A stretch of DNA of 64,000 nt from Melittangium boletus DSM 14713 (GCF_002305855.1 NZ_CP022163.1:5704292-5768291); one strand, 5' to 3'; positions 1 through 9,077 are shown, counted from the first letter of the stretch. A program made the numbers and translations. Notes: generated by a model from the sequence alone, not told the origin.

Positions 1-1711
1 AGATCCGGGCCACGGGGGCCTGGTTGCCGGTGGACGTGCCCGAGGGGAGGATGACGAGGGTGATGCTCTGGCTGGGGACGCGGGTGTCGATGACGCCCGC
101 GGCCACGGGAAGGTCCGCCAGCCGGGTGATGGTGTTGGCGGACGTGAGCTGCCACACCTGGGCCTTGGCCGCGGAGCTGAAGCCCGCCACCTTCAGCGTG
201 ACGGGCGTCTCGCCCGACAGCACCTTGTTGATGACCATGACGGTGAGGGCGCCGTCGCTCGTGCGCTGGGCGGCGAACGCGGACAGGTTGTCCGGATTGG
301 CCACGGCGCAGGACACGCTGGTGTCGCCGAAGGTGGACTTGAGGCCGTCATAGTTGCGGTACAGCTTCATCGCCTTGTACGTGGGCGTGGTCGCGGCCGG
401 TGTCTCCCAGCGGGCGGCGTAGTCCAGGCCCTCGCGGCCGAAGATGCCGAGGAGCTCCGCCTGCGTGGTGGCGCCGTTGATGTGGCCCTCCGCGCCCCAG
501 TTGTACTCGGTGATGCCCACCTTCGTGCCCGGGTAGTAGGTGCTCACCCACTCCTTCAAGCGGGGCACCAGCCGGACCTTGTCCTGAATCCACGTCTCGT
601 CGACGTAGTTTGGATCCCACAGCGAGCGCGTGGTGCGGTTGCGCCGCAGTTGCATGGTGTTGGAGGTGTCGTTGCTGAACTCGCCTCCCTGGGGGTAGTA
701 GTGGACGGTGAGCACGTCCAGCAGCCGCTTGCCCGTGGCCTGCTCGTTCTTGTGGAACTGGTCGAGCAGCCAGGGGAGGTAGTCCCAGTTGCCGTTGGCC
801 TCGCGGTCCGGGTAGCGCGTGTAGCCGTTCTTCGGCGCTTCCTGGTGGTCATAGCCGCTGTAGAGGTAGCCGCTCCATCCCCACTCCTCCGGGCCCATGA
901 TGAGCGCCCCGGGGTCCACGCTCTTCACCATGGCGGCGTGCGCCAGGTGCTTGTCGCGCAGCTGCTTCATGGTGAGGCCCGTGGGTTGGGCGTCCCGGTG
1001 GGTCTGGTGCCAGAGGCTGGGCTCGTTATCCATGATGTAGTAGCGCGGGCCTCCCGCCGCGGCGCCGCCCCAGCGCGCGCGCAGGTGCTCCACCCAGCCC
1101 TTCTGGAAGTTCGCGTCCGACGCCACGTTGGCGTCCTTCGGATCGTTGACGACGTTCTTCCCATTGCTGAACACGCCGTTGCCCGCGTCCGGGTAGTACG
1201 CCCGATCACTGTCCTGCTGCGCGCCGTATTTGGCGATGGAGAAGCTGCACATCTTCTCGCGGCCGGGCCCCAGGTTCGCCACCCAGCCGATGAGCGGAAT
1301 GGTGATGAGCGGCTCCGCGCCCGCCGCCCGCGTGCTCTGGATGAAGGCATCCACCTCGGCACCGGGCTCCGCGCTGGGATAGGGCAGACTCTCGAAGTAG
1401 TAGTCATTGGCGCGGTTGGCCGCGTTCAGCTTCCAGTTGTAGCGGGACGTGGCGTTTCCACCCCGGCGGTTGAGCGGCGCGTTGAGTTCCTCCAGCTGCG
1501 CCTGCGTTCCATAGGCCACGCCATAGATGAAAGGATTGATGGCATGCCGGCCGGCCCCCACGTTGATGTTGACCGTCGCGGCGGCGTTCTGCGCCAGCGC
1601 GGGTGAGGTCATGCAGAGCCACAAGCCCGCCAGCAGGGGGCCGTGCCCCCGCTTCAGCCACTGTGCCTGTACGTAGACGGACCCGTTGCCATGACGACGC
1701 TGCCCCCTCAT
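1..1711 (-). CDS. Glycoside hydrolase family 44 (endoglucanase/xyloglucanase type), partial
   Basis: Secreted glycosidase that should cut beta-1,4-glucan or xyloglucan chains outside the cell. The gene runs off the left edge; 570 codons are present. The ATG at 1711 follows AGGGGGAGAACGG and opens a signal peptide ending near SPALAQ. Two acidic motifs match the GH44 catalytic pair: DNEPSLW (Glu near residue 230) and ITEYNWG (Glu near residue 402). Their spacing of about 172 residues fits the spacing known in this family. The tail seen at the window edge (GNQAPVARI) follows a beta-sandwich-like stretch and probably begins a PKD, Ig or carbohydrate-binding module. Family assignment rests on motif recognition. 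The start and secretion are well supported; the exact substrate is not. Confidence 0.85.
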   Translation of the reverse strand, partial: MRGQRRHGNGSVYVQAQWLKRGHGPLLAGLWLCMTSPALAQNAAATVNINVGAGRHAINPFIYGVAYGTQAQLEELNAPLNRRGGNATSRYNWKLNAANRANDYYFESLPYPSAEPGAEVDAFIQSTRAAGAEPLITIPLIGWVANLGPGREKMCSFSIAKYGAQQDSDRAYYPDAGNGVFSNGKNVVNDPKDANVASDANFQKGWVEHLRARWGGAAAGGPRYYIMDNEPSLWHQTHRDAQPTGLTMKQLRDKHLAHAAMVKSVDPGALIMGPEEWGWSGYLYSGYDHQEAPKNGYTRYPDREANGNWDYLPWLLDQFHKNEQATGKRLLDVLTVHYYPQGGEFSNDTSNTMQLRRNRTTRSLWDPNYVDETWIQDKVRLVPRLKEWVSTYYPGTKVGITEYNWGAEGHINGATTQAELLGIFGREGLDYAARWETPAATTPTYKAMKLYRNYDGLKSTFGDTSVSCAVANPDNLSAFAAQRTSDGALTVMVINKVLSGETPVTLKVAGFSSAAKAQVWQLTSANTITRLADLPVAAGVIDTRVPSQSITLVILPSGTSTGNQAPVARI

Positions 1712-1855
1712 CCGTTCTCCCCCTAGCATGGTCAATCCCACGCTCTTGACATCCGGGGCAAACCTTGAACATGCGCAATACAGACAGCAACCTGCACTCC
1801 AGATGGAATGCGCGGGGGTTGAGTCTTGCTTTATCGCGTGCTGGCAAAGGGGCCC

Positions 1856-1888
1856 GGGACGCACGATGCGAGGCATCGCACCCGTCCC
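1856..1888 (-). terminator. Stem-loop after miaE
   Basis: CGATGC-GAG-GCATCG is a perfect inner stem, flanked by GGGACG and CGTCCC, starting 18 nt after the miaE stop. There is no T-run, so it may be a rho-assisted terminator or mRNA-stabilising hairpin rather than a classical intrinsic terminator. It lies between miaE and the GH44 gene, in the 194-nt gap that should also hold the GH44 promoter. I could not pick a convincing -35/-10 pair there. Confidence 0.5.
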
Positions 1889-1905
1889 GCGGGGGCCTTG
1901 TCCGC

Positions 1906-2529
1906 TCAGTGGATGGCGGCGCGCAAGCCGATGCGCTCGAGCACCTCGGCCTCGAGGGCGAGCAATTCATCCAGTCGGGCGTCCACCGGGGCCACGTCGC
2001 CTCCGGCGGCCGTGACGGCCAGCCGGTAGAAGAGGGACTGATGTCCGTCCTCGGACTGGGCCAGCTCCGCGTAGAAGCGGCGCAGCGGCGGATCCTCCAG
2101 TCCTTCGGCCAACAAGGACAACCGCTCGCACGAGCGGGCCTCGATGACGGCGGCCACGAGCAACCGGTCCACCCGGCGGCCCTCGTGGGACGTGCGCACG
2201 GCCTTCTGCAGTCCTTGCGCGTAGGGGTCGCCCGCGTCGCGGCCCAGCGTCAGGCCCCGCTCCGCCATCAAGTCCAGCACCCGGGCCAGGTGGGAGCTCT
2301 CCTCGCGCGCCAGCCGGGCCATCTGCGCGGGCAGGCCGGGCAGGTCCGGGTAGACCTGGATCATCGACAGGGCGTTGGCCGCGGCCTTCTTCTCGCAGTG
2401 GGCATGGTCCACGAGCACTTCATCGAAGCGCTCGAGCGCGAGGGGCAGCCAGCGCGGATCCGTGGGGACGCGGAGGATGACGGGGCCTTCTCCGGACAGG
2501 GGTCGGCGGTCGAGCGTGGGGCGGGACAT
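1906..2529 (-). CDS. miaE: tRNA-(ms2io6A)-hydroxylase
   Basis: 207-residue non-haem diiron monooxygenase that hydroxylates the isopentenyl side chain of ms2i6A-37 in tRNAs reading UNN codons. The carboxylate/histidine ligands of the diiron four-helix bundle are visible in order: DHAHCEKKAA, EESSH, IEARSCER and SEDGH. The length matches the family. Its partners MiaA and MiaB are not in this window. It is preceded by a GNAT gene on the same strand with a 57-nt gap, so co-transcription is possible. No anomaly seen. Confidence 0.93.
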   Translation of the reverse strand: MSRPTLDRRPLSGEGPVILRVPTDPRWLPLALERFDEVLVDHAHCEKKAAANALSMIQVYPDLPGLPAQMARLAREESSHLARVLDLMAERGLTLGRDAGDPYAQGLQKAVRTSHEGRRVDRLLVAAVIEARSCERLSLLAEGLEDPPLRRFYAELAQSEDGHQSLFYRLAVTAAGGDVAPVDARLDELLALEAEVLERIGLRAAIH

Positions 2530-2586
2530 GGCGGGCGGACCTATATCACCGACCGTGCCCCGCGCCTCGGGCAGGCGGGCGTTGCC

Positions 2587-3447
2587 TCAGTCCATCAGCA
2601 CCACGCGCTGGGTGCGGCCCGCGAGGTAGCCCACCCGGCGGGCGATGCGCGCCAGCGACTCGTCCTTCTCCTCCACGCGCAGCGTGAGCCGCGGCAGCGA
2701 CGAGAGCAGGAAGCGGGAGATCTGTCCCAGGCACAGGATGGCGTGGCCCTTCCTGCGGTGGGCGGGCACGGTGTAGAGGCCCTCCAGCTCCGCGCCGTAT
2801 TGGGAGCGGCTGCCGATGTCCACCTTGAACACCAGCTCGCCGTTCTCCTCCAGCACGTAGGTGCGCTGTGCCCGGACTCGCTGGGCCACCCGGGCCTCGA
2901 AGCGCGAATCCTCCGCGAGGGGGTCCCGAGCGTGGATGTCCTTCACGGCCCCCGCCGCCAGGGGGAGCAGGCGCGGCAGATCCTCCTCGCGCGCGAGCCG
3001 CAGCAGGGGATTGGTGAAGGGGCCCAGATCATCCGCCGACACGGAGAAGAGGCGGTAGGTGCGCGACAGCTTCGGCTTGCCCGAGCACAGGCTGCGCACC
3101 AGCGCGTCCACCGCGGGCTTCTCTCCCACCGCGGCCTTGAGTCTCACGCGATCGGCCAGCGCGTCCGCGATGACGCCGGTGGCCTGTCCGTCGTTCGCGG
3201 AGGGCACCAGCAGTCCGCCGTCTCCTCCCACGAAGAGCGCCGCGGTGAGCGTCTTCCCATCGAAGCGTCCCCAGTAGGAGAAGCTGCCCCGGTCCTCGGT
3301 GGGGGGAAGGCCGAACTCCTCCAGCAACCCCAGCAGGTAGAGGTTGTGGGCCGGATCCCGGGCGAGCAGCGCCCGCAGCGCTTCGATATCCCGGGGAGCG
3401 AGCTGTTGAACGGTGACGGGCATGTCGCGAGCGAGGGCATACACCAT
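2587..3447 (-). CDS. GNAT-family N-acetyltransferase
   Basis: 286 residues. The N-terminal half (DPAHNLYLLGLLEEFG) resembles the substrate-side half of two-domain GNAT proteins. The C-terminal half carries the acetyl-CoA fold: beta strand ELEGLYTVPAHRRKG, with V/T-P-x-x-R-R-K-G as the pyrophosphate-binding motif A. The substrate cannot be read from sequence; amino acids, antibiotics or protein N-termini are all possible. The ATG at 3447 is preferred over an internal ATG at 3423 because GGAG lies about 10 nt upstream of the first and nothing similar precedes the second. The gene is encoded just upstream of miaE. Confidence 0.8.
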   Translation of the reverse strand: MVYALARDMPVTVQQLAPRDIEALRALLARDPAHNLYLLGLLEEFGLPPTEDRGSFSYWGRFDGKTLTAALFVGGDGGLLVPSANDGQATGVIADALADRVRLKAAVGEKPAVDALVRSLCSGKPKLSRTYRLFSVSADDLGPFTNPLLRLAREEDLPRLLPLAAGAVKDIHARDPLAEDSRFEARVAQRVRAQRTYVLEENGELVFKVDIGSRSQYGAELEGLYTVPAHRRKGHAILCLGQISRFLLSSLPRLTLRVEEKDESLARIARRVGYLAGRTQRVVLMD

Positions 3448-3617
3448 AACGTGCCGCTCCGGTTTTCAAGAGCCTCCGTTTTTACCGGGGCCGCGAGTGC
3501 TCCCATGGCTCCTGGCGGCGCGCGGCGAGCTCCCAGGCGGAACAGAAAATTGTGCGTCGGTCAGATTGCCCGAGCGGCGTGTCGCTCGCACGCGCCGTGT
3601 GGGGCTCCGCCTCCCTG

Positions 3618-4160
3618 TCACGGCGGGGGCCGGGAGCGGAACGGGTACGACAGGGTGAGCGGGGGTCTTCCGGGTGGAGCGGGGAAGGGGGTGTCGGCCA
3701 GGGTGTCCAGGAGACAGGCGAAGACGAAGGGATCCTGGAGCGTGCTCTCCACCACCTCTCCGCGCAGGAAGTGACCCTGGCCCTCCTGGGACTCGAGCGT
3801 GAAGCGCAGCCGCACGCTCTGCGCGCCCACGTGGCGCCCCTCGGCGTCCTGGAGGCATTGGCGCATCAGCGGCTGGATGGCCCGGAGCGCCGCGCGGACT
3901 TCCTCCGGACTCCACGTGCCCGGGGGAATTTCCGGCAGGGGCTCCTCCTCGCGGGCGGCCACGGGCGGCGGGGCCGGTGGGGGGATGGGCTCCACGGGAG
4001 GCGGTGGCGTGGGCGGGGAATGCTCCACGGGCGGGGGCGATGGGCGCGGGGCGACGGGGTGCTCCAGCTCCAATGGGGGCTCCCGCGTCAGCCAGAGCGC
4101 CAGCGCGCTCAAGGCCACGAAGGGGAGGACTACCCAGAGGAGCACGGCTCGTCCCGACAT
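3618..4160 (-). CDS. AgmX/PglI C-terminal-domain membrane protein
   Basis: 180 residues built like a TonB-type periplasmic linker: one N-terminal transmembrane helix, then a proline-rich segment of about 60 residues, then a C-terminal domain with two cysteines (MRQCLQD and FACLLDTL). That pattern is typical of the AgmX/PglI C-terminal domain found in myxobacterial motility and transport proteins. The ATG at 4160 is chosen over the GTG two codons earlier because AGG sits about 7 nt before it. The role is unknown; the shape suggests spanning or bridging the periplasm. It lies directly downstream of gluQ on the same strand (28-nt gap). The 170-nt gap after it shows nothing notable. Confidence 0.75.
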   Translation of the reverse strand: MSGRAVLLWVVLPFVALSALALWLTREPPLELEHPVAPRPSPPPVEHSPPTPPPPVEPIPPPAPPPVAAREEEPLPEIPPGTWSPEEVRAALRAIQPLMRQCLQDAEGRHVGAQSVRLRFTLESQEGQGHFLRGEVVESTLQDPFVFACLLDTLADTPFPAPPGRPPLTLSYPFRSRPPP

Positions 4161-4188
4161 GCCCACCTCAACCCGTGCGTGCTCCGCC

Positions 4189-5133
4189 TCAGTCCAATCC
4201 CAGTGCTTCCTTCAGGAGTTCCTCCCGGGCCACCACGGGCGTGCGCGGAAGGAGCTCGGGTCGGAAGCGCCGGATGAGCGCGTCGCCCGTCACGGGGGTT
4301 CCATCGCCCAGTCCACTCCAGGCCGCGAGCAGCCCCAGCACCCGCTCCACGGCGATGCCCCGCTCGCGCAGCTCGGCCACGGCGAAGGCACCCTCGCGCT
4401 TGGCCAGCCGCTTGCCGTCCTCCCCGAGCACCAGGGGCACGTGCCAGAAGCGGGGGGGCGTGACGCCGAGCGCCTCGTAGAGCTGGAGTTGTCTGGGCGT
4501 GGAGCTGAGCAGGTCATCTCCCCGGAGCACGTCGGTGATGCCACTGGCCGCGTCGTCCACCACCACCGCGAGCTGGTAGCTGGCCACGCCGTCGTTGCGA
4601 CGCACGACGAAGTCTCCCACCGCCGTGGCCACGTCCTGGCACACGGGGCCGTGCAGCCCGTCCTCGAAGCACCACTCACCGGGGAGCGCCTGGAAGCGCA
4701 GGGCGGGGGGGCGCATCCGCGCGCGCTCCTCGCGGACCTCTGGAGCCAGGGGCGCGCAGGTGCCCGGATAGCGCGGGCCCTCGTCGCTCAGCCCATGGGG
4801 CGCGCTCGCCGCCCGGGCGATCTCCGCGCGCGTGCAGAAGCACGGGTAGACGCGGCCCATGCGCTCAAGCCGCTCCAGCGCCTCTCGGTAGATGTCCTCG
4901 CGCTGGCTCTGCACGAGGGGCGGCTCGTCCCAGTCCAGCCCCAGCCAGGTCAGATCCCGGTACAGGTCCTCGAGGAAGGCGGGTTTGCAGCGGGCCCGGT
5001 CCAGGTCCTCGATGCGCAGCAGGAACCGGCCTCCGGCCGCGCGGGCCTGGAGCCAGCCCAACAGGGCGCTGCGGGCATTGCCGAGATGGATGCGTCCGGT
5101 GGGGCTGGGCGCGAAGCGTCCGCGGAGACTCAT
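4189..5133 (-). CDS. gluQ: Glutamyl-Q tRNA(Asp) synthetase
   Basis: 314-residue truncated paralogue of glutamyl-tRNA synthetase that attaches glutamate to the queuosine at position 34 of tRNA-Asp. The class I signature appears as FAPSPTGRIHLGNARSA and the KMSKS-like loop as GKRLAKREG. The zinc-site cysteines CFC and YPGTC are also present. The anticodon-binding domain of GluRS is absent, as expected for GluQ-RS. A QueD homologue for queuosine synthesis lies at 38.4-38.8 kb, not linked. The neighbours give no operon logic. Confidence 0.93.
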   Translation of the reverse strand: MSLRGRFAPSPTGRIHLGNARSALLGWLQARAAGGRFLLRIEDLDRARCKPAFLEDLYRDLTWLGLDWDEPPLVQSQREDIYREALERLERMGRVYPCFCTRAEIARAASAPHGLSDEGPRYPGTCAPLAPEVREERARMRPPALRFQALPGEWCFEDGLHGPVCQDVATAVGDFVVRRNDGVASYQLAVVVDDAASGITDVLRGDDLLSSTPRQLQLYEALGVTPPRFWHVPLVLGEDGKRLAKREGAFAVAELRERGIAVERVLGLLAAWSGLGDGTPVTGDALIRRFRPELLPRTPVVAREELLKEALGLD

Positions 5134-5202
5134 GGCGTTGGAGGTGGCAGCCTAGCTTGGCCCTCGCGCCGGGCGTGCGCAGTTTTCACCGGGAGGAACC
5201 CG

Positions 5203-6084
5203 ATGCGTTTCCTGCACTGCTCGGACGTCCACATGACGGCGGACTATGCCTCGCTGCCCCTGCGCCCGTTGGGGTGGCGGCGGTGGATCGCCATGTTCGA
5301 GCAGTGGGGGGGTCGGCGGAAGGCCTTCGCGCACGCCCCGGAGACGTTCGCCACCATCGCGCGCGAATCCCTGCGGCCGGGGGTGGATCATCTCATCGTC
5401 TCCGGAGACCTCACCCAATACGCGCTGGAGCCCGAGTTCGTGCTCGCGCGCCAGGCGCTCGGGGCCCTGGCGGAGGATCCACGCCGCTGCACGGTCATCC
5501 CCGGCAACCACGATGTCTTCACCCCGGGCAGCCACCGCACCGGCCGCTTCGCGCGGCATTTCGGACAGCTCCTGGAGAGCGATCTCCCCGAGCACCGGCG
5601 CGAGGGCGCCTTTCCCTTCGTGCGGCTGGTGGGGACGGAGGCCGCGGTGGTGGGGCTGTCCTCCGCGCGGGTGCCTCCCATGCCCGGCATCGCGCATGGC
5701 TATATCGGCCCGGCGCAGCTGGAGGGCCTGGCCGAGGTGGTGAAGGATCCACGGCTCGCGGGCCGGGCGCTGCTGGTGGTGGTGCACCACGCGCCCTTCA
5801 CGGCCAAGGGCCGCGCGGATCACCGCTTCCATGGACTGAAGGATGCCCAGGCGCTCCTGGCGCTGTTGCCGGGTCCGCGCTTCGCGGTGCTGCACGGCCA
5901 CATCCACCGGCGCTACCACCATCCAGCCACCCCGGAGCGCCCGCATGTCTTCAGCGCGGGCTCCTCCACGCAGGCGGGCCGCGAGGGGTATTGGCTCATC
6001 GAGGTGAAGGACGGCCGGGTGCTGGGCGGGCATCAGCGCGTCCCCGGCGAGGAGACGCCCGAGCCCGCCGCGCTTCACGCCTGA
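5203..6084 (+). CDS. Calcineurin-like metallophosphoesterase
   Basis: 293 residues with the full binuclear-metal motif set: CSDVH near the N-terminus, VSGDLT, PGNHDVF, VHHAPF and LHGHIH. Such enzymes hydrolyse phosphodiesters (for example cyclic nucleotides, lipids or DNA ends); the substrate is not predictable here. The ATG at 5203 follows GGGAGGAAC. Divergent from gluQ with 69 nt between starts. Its 3' end overlaps the convergent gene at 6075-6458 by 10 nt. Confidence 0.85.
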   Translation: MRFLHCSDVHMTADYASLPLRPLGWRRWIAMFEQWGGRRKAFAHAPETFATIARESLRPGVDHLIVSGDLTQYALEPEFVLARQALGALAEDPRRCTVIPGNHDVFTPGSHRTGRFARHFGQLLESDLPEHRREGAFPFVRLVGTEAAVVGLSSARVPPMPGIAHGYIGPAQLEGLAEVVKDPRLAGRALLVVVHHAPFTAKGRADHRFHGLKDAQALLALLPGPRFAVLHGHIHRRYHHPATPERPHVFSAGSSTQAGREGYWLIEVKDGRVLGGHQRVPGEETPEPAALHA

Positions 6085-6458
6085 AGGCGCGGGGAGGCGT
6101 AGCGGCGCACGAAGTGGATCCACCGGCGCTCGTCGACTTCCACCTGCCACTCACTGTTGGGCGTGAGTGGCAGACGGGGCTTGAGGAAGGCTTCCAGGTG
6201 GTCCGCGGCCTTCACGGGCGTGAGGCCCGGAGCGCGGAAGGCGATGCGCAGGAAGACCTCCAACGAGGGCGCGACCTCCACCACCGCGTAGATGCGCAGC
6301 GCGCCCACGCGCCGCTGGTTCTGCACGTCCTGCGCGGGCACCGACGCGGGCGTCTGCCCGGCCGGAGTTCCCGTCATCCAATTGGATGGCTCGAGAGCGA
6401 ACTCCAACAGCTCGTTGCTCGCCTCTTGCAGATTCGTATGCTCGTGAATGGTAAGCAT
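6075..6458 (-). CDS. Hypothetical protein (127 aa)
   Basis: Not recognised. A soluble 127-residue protein starting MLTIHEHTNLQEAS, without signal peptide or membrane segment and with an alternating beta/alpha look (LRIYAVVEV, FLRIAF, KAADHLEAFL). The ATG at 6458 is chosen because GAGGCGGGGG precedes it; a longer in-frame start upstream lacks such a site. It converges on, and overlaps by 10 nt, the phosphoesterase gene. The 217 nt upstream hold only the terminator of the next gene. Confidence 0.65.
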   Translation of the reverse strand: MLTIHEHTNLQEASNELLEFALEPSNWMTGTPAGQTPASVPAQDVQNQRRVGALRIYAVVEVAPSLEVFLRIAFRAPGLTPVKAADHLEAFLKPRLPLTPNSEWQVEVDERRWIHFVRRYASPRLQA

Positions 6459-6644
6459 TCCCCCGCCTCTCTGTAGTGGCCGTCCGCGGGGGAGAATGTG
6501 CCCACGCTCCGAGGGCATGCAAGGGGACGCCGGAGTCTTGTAGGCGCTTCGTTCCAAGACGTCCTCCACGCGTCAGAGTCGCGGGGTGACGCGGTGCGCG
6601 GAGGGGCATTCCGTGCGGACGGTGAACATTCCCGTGGTGCGTGA

Positions 6645-6670
6645 CGCGGGGTGCTGGTCCGCACTCCGCG
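6645..6670 (-). terminator. Hairpin after the flavoprotein gene
   Basis: CGCGGGGTGC, six-base loop, GCACTCCGCG: a ten-pair stem with one G-U pair, beginning 6 nt past the stop of the flavoprotein gene that ends at 6676. No T-run follows on the transcribed strand. Confidence 0.5.
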
Positions 6671-6675
6671 CACAC

Positions 6676-7905
6676 TCACCGGCCGAAGGCCACCGCCGCG
6701 AGGAATCGCCAGGACAGCCGCGTGGCCTCTCCGCTCAACACATCGATGAGCTCGTCGCGGGCCCGCTCGTCGCGGTTGGCGAGGTGGAAGATGCGGTCGA
6801 GCAACCGGGGCCGCTCGAAGGCCCACATCAACCGGCGGTTGAGCCGGAACGCGGTGCGAAAGCGCGTCTGCCAGCGTCGCGCGTACCCCCCCAGTCCCCG
6901 CGCCGACAGGTCTCCCGTGGCGAAGGCCTCCGCGAGGGCCTCGGCGGCGAAGGCCCCCGACTCCAGGGCGAACTCGATGCCCTCGCCCGTGAGCGGGTTG
7001 ACAAAGCCGGCCGCGTCTCCGAGCAGCAGCGCTCGATCGAAGGTGGTGTGGCGGGCCGAGGAGCCAAAGGGCAGGTGGTGGCCCTTCACCCGGCCCACGC
7101 GCCGGGCCCCGGCGAGCTCCGCCGCCACATGGGGGCTCGCGCAGAAGCGCTCCAGCAGCTCGGGCAGCCGGACGCCGGACGCGGCGAGCTGGTCCGCGCG
7201 CATGCCGAGCCCCACGTTGGCGCGCCCTCCGGGCAGCGGGAAGATCCACCCATACGCGGGCAGGAGCGCTTCCTCCCAGAAGAAGCCCATGCTGCGCGGG
7301 TGTGACAGGCGCACGTCCTCATAATAGGCGCGCACGGCGAAGGCGCCCTCGTGCTCGGAGAAGGCCGGAGCGCCGAGCGCGCCGCGAATCACCGAGGGCG
7401 AGCCGTCACAGCCGAGCACCACGTCGGCGCGCAGGGGCTCGCCGTCACGGCAGTGCACGCGCAGGACGTCGTGCTCGCGCTCCAGGCCCTCCACCCGTAC
7501 GCCCTCGCGCAACGTGGCGCCCGCCTGGACGGCCCGCCGCACCAGCCGCTCGTCGAGCACTTCCCGGGGCACGACACTGGAGCGTCCTCCGAAGAGGCGC
7601 TCCGGGATGAGGGCGCTCCAGGTGATGCCTCCGGGGGAGATGGCTCGCACCGAGTCCACGGGGGCGCCCGCGTCGCCAGGCAGCGCACCGAGTCCCAGGC
7701 GCTCCAACATCCACAGGGCCCGGGGCGTGCAGCCATCTCCACACGTCTTGTCACGTGGGAAGCGGGCGCGCTCGAGCAGGGTGACGCGCGCGCCTTGTTG
7801 GGCGAGCAGGATGGCGGCCGACGAGCCCGCGGGGCCCGCGCCGACGATGACGACATGAGGAGACGTGGCGCGGCCAGACGAGGCGTGGTGGGAAGGGCTC
7901 CCCAT
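6676..7905 (-). CDS. Geranylgeranyl reductase family FAD-dependent oxidoreductase
   Basis: 409 residues of the p-hydroxybenzoate-hydroxylase fold. The N-terminal FAD motif is VVIVGAGPAGSSAA with the ribose-binding acidic end LLERARFPRDK; CGDGCTPRAL follows, as in geranylgeranyl reductases; and LLLGDAAGFVNPLTGEG is the second FAD motif. Members reduce prenyl double bonds in lipids or quinones, or act as hydroxylases on natural products. The ATG at 7905 follows AAGGGGCGCC; an upstream in-frame GTG is possible. It lies 83 nt downstream of rlmN on the same strand. No linked terpenoid gene is adjacent, so the substrate is open. Confidence 0.82.
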   Translation of the reverse strand: MGSPSHHASSGRATSPHVVIVGAGPAGSSAAILLAQQGARVTLLERARFPRDKTCGDGCTPRALWMLERLGLGALPGDAGAPVDSVRAISPGGITWSALIPERLFGGRSSVVPREVLDERLVRRAVQAGATLREGVRVEGLEREHDVLRVHCRDGEPLRADVVLGCDGSPSVIRGALGAPAFSEHEGAFAVRAYYEDVRLSHPRSMGFFWEEALLPAYGWIFPLPGGRANVGLGMRADQLAASGVRLPELLERFCASPHVAAELAGARRVGRVKGHHLPFGSSARHTTFDRALLLGDAAGFVNPLTGEGIEFALESGAFAAEALAEAFATGDLSARGLGGYARRWQTRFRTAFRLNRRLMWAFERPRLLDRIFHLANRDERARDELIDVLSGEATRLSWRFLAAVAFGR

Positions 7906-7988
7906 AGGCGCCCCTTGTACGCCGACTTCGGGCGCTTGAGACACGGACTGGGCGTCCACCGTGAACAGGGACACGGGGCGCCGCCTCG

Positions 7989-9077
7989 CTAGGGCACGGC
8001 CGCCACGCGCACGGGCCGCACCCGCTCCACGGCCGCCTTGAGCTGACCGCAGCCCGCGTCGATGTCGATGCCGCGCCGCTGCCGCACGGTGCTGGGCAGG
8101 CCGTAGCCCGCGAGGATGTCCTGGAAGCCCCGCACGGCGTCCGGGCCGCTGGGCCGCTCGGCGTAGCCCACCGTGGGGTTGAGGGGGATGAGGTTGACGT
8201 GCGCGTCCATGCCGCGCAGCAACTGGCCCAGCGCGTGCGCCTGCTCGGGCGTGTCGTTCTGCCCGGCGATGAGCGCCCACTCATAGAAGATGCGGCGCTT
8301 GCGCTTGTCCGTGTAGTAGCGGCACGCGTCCATCAGCTCGGCGAGGGGCCATTTGCGCGCCGCGGGCACCAGCGCGCCCCGCTCCGCGTCCGTGGCCCCG
8401 TGCAGGCTGACGGCGAGCTGCACCGGCCGGTCCTCGTCCGCGAGCCGCCGGATGCCGGGCACCACGCCCACGGTGCTCAGGGTGATGAAGCGGGGCCCGA
8501 GCGCCAGCCCCAGCGCGTCCACGAGGATGTCCACCGCCGCCAGCGTGCCCTCGTAGTTGTGCAGGGGCTCGCCCATGCCCATGAGCACCACGTTGCGCAG
8601 GGACTCGTTCGTCTCGCGCAGCAGCCGCGTGACGTGCAGCACTTGGCCGATGATTTCCCCGGGCGACAGGTGGCGCACGAAGCCCATCTGCCCCGTGGCG
8701 CAGAACACGCAGCCCATGGCGCACCCCGCCTGGGTGCTCAGGCACACCGTGGCCCGGCCCTTGAACCGCATGAGGACCGTCTCCACCGTCTGTCCGTCCT
8801 GCATCCGCAAGAGCAGCTTGCGCGTGAAGCCGTCCGTGCTGAAGGCCTCGTGGTGGGTGGCGGGCCGCTCCAGGCGGGCGCGCTCGCGCAGCACCGACAC
8901 CAGCTCGGGCTTCACGCCCTGGAGCTCATCGAAGGACGCCACCTGCTGGCGGTAGAGCGCGGTCCACAGCAGGTCCCGGTAATGGGCGCTGTAGCCCCAG
9001 GTGCTCAGCAGCTCGCCCAGGGCGGCGCGGGGCAGGTCATAGAGGTTGACCCGGGAGGGGGCGGAGGTGGGCGGCAT
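7989..9077 (-). CDS. rlmN: 23S rRNA (adenine-2503-C2)-methyltransferase, radical SAM
   Basis: 362-residue radical SAM methyltransferase that modifies A2503 of 23S rRNA (and tRNA A37 in the family). The 4Fe-4S motif is CAMGCVFC. The first mechanistic cysteine lies in ATVCLSTQ and the methyl-carrying C-terminal cysteine in DIDAGCGQL. GMGEPLHNY is the SAM-binding GGE-like motif. The ATG at 9077 is preferred to a GTG at 9098 on the basis of length and N-terminal fit. Myxobacteria often carry more than one RlmN-like gene, so an rRNA role is likely but not certain. Divergent from the flavoprotein at 9223 across 145 nt. Confidence 0.9.
   Translation of the reverse strand: MPPTSAPSRVNLYDLPRAALGELLSTWGYSAHYRDLLWTALYRQQVASFDELQGVKPELVSVLRERARLERPATHHEAFSTDGFTRKLLLRMQDGQTVETVLMRFKGRATVCLSTQAGCAMGCVFCATGQMGFVRHLSPGEIIGQVLHVTRLLRETNESLRNVVLMGMGEPLHNYEGTLAAVDILVDALGLALGPRFITLSTVGVVPGIRRLADEDRPVQLAVSLHGATDAERGALVPAARKWPLAELMDACRYYTDKRKRRIFYEWALIAGQNDTPEQAHALGQLLRGMDAHVNLIPLNPTVGYAERPSGPDAVRGFQDILAGYGLPSTVRQRRGIDIDAGCGQLKAAVERVRPVRVAAVP

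Noticed and set aside
482-1606. Plus-strand open frame of 374 codons opposite the GH44 gene
   Set aside because: Low-complexity Arg/Val/Ala sequence without motifs; the minus frame carries GH44 catalytic motifs and a signal peptide.
1746-1751. TTGACA on the plus strand as a -35 box
   Set aside because: No plus-strand gene begins downstream before miaE, which is on the other strand, and no matching -10 is present.
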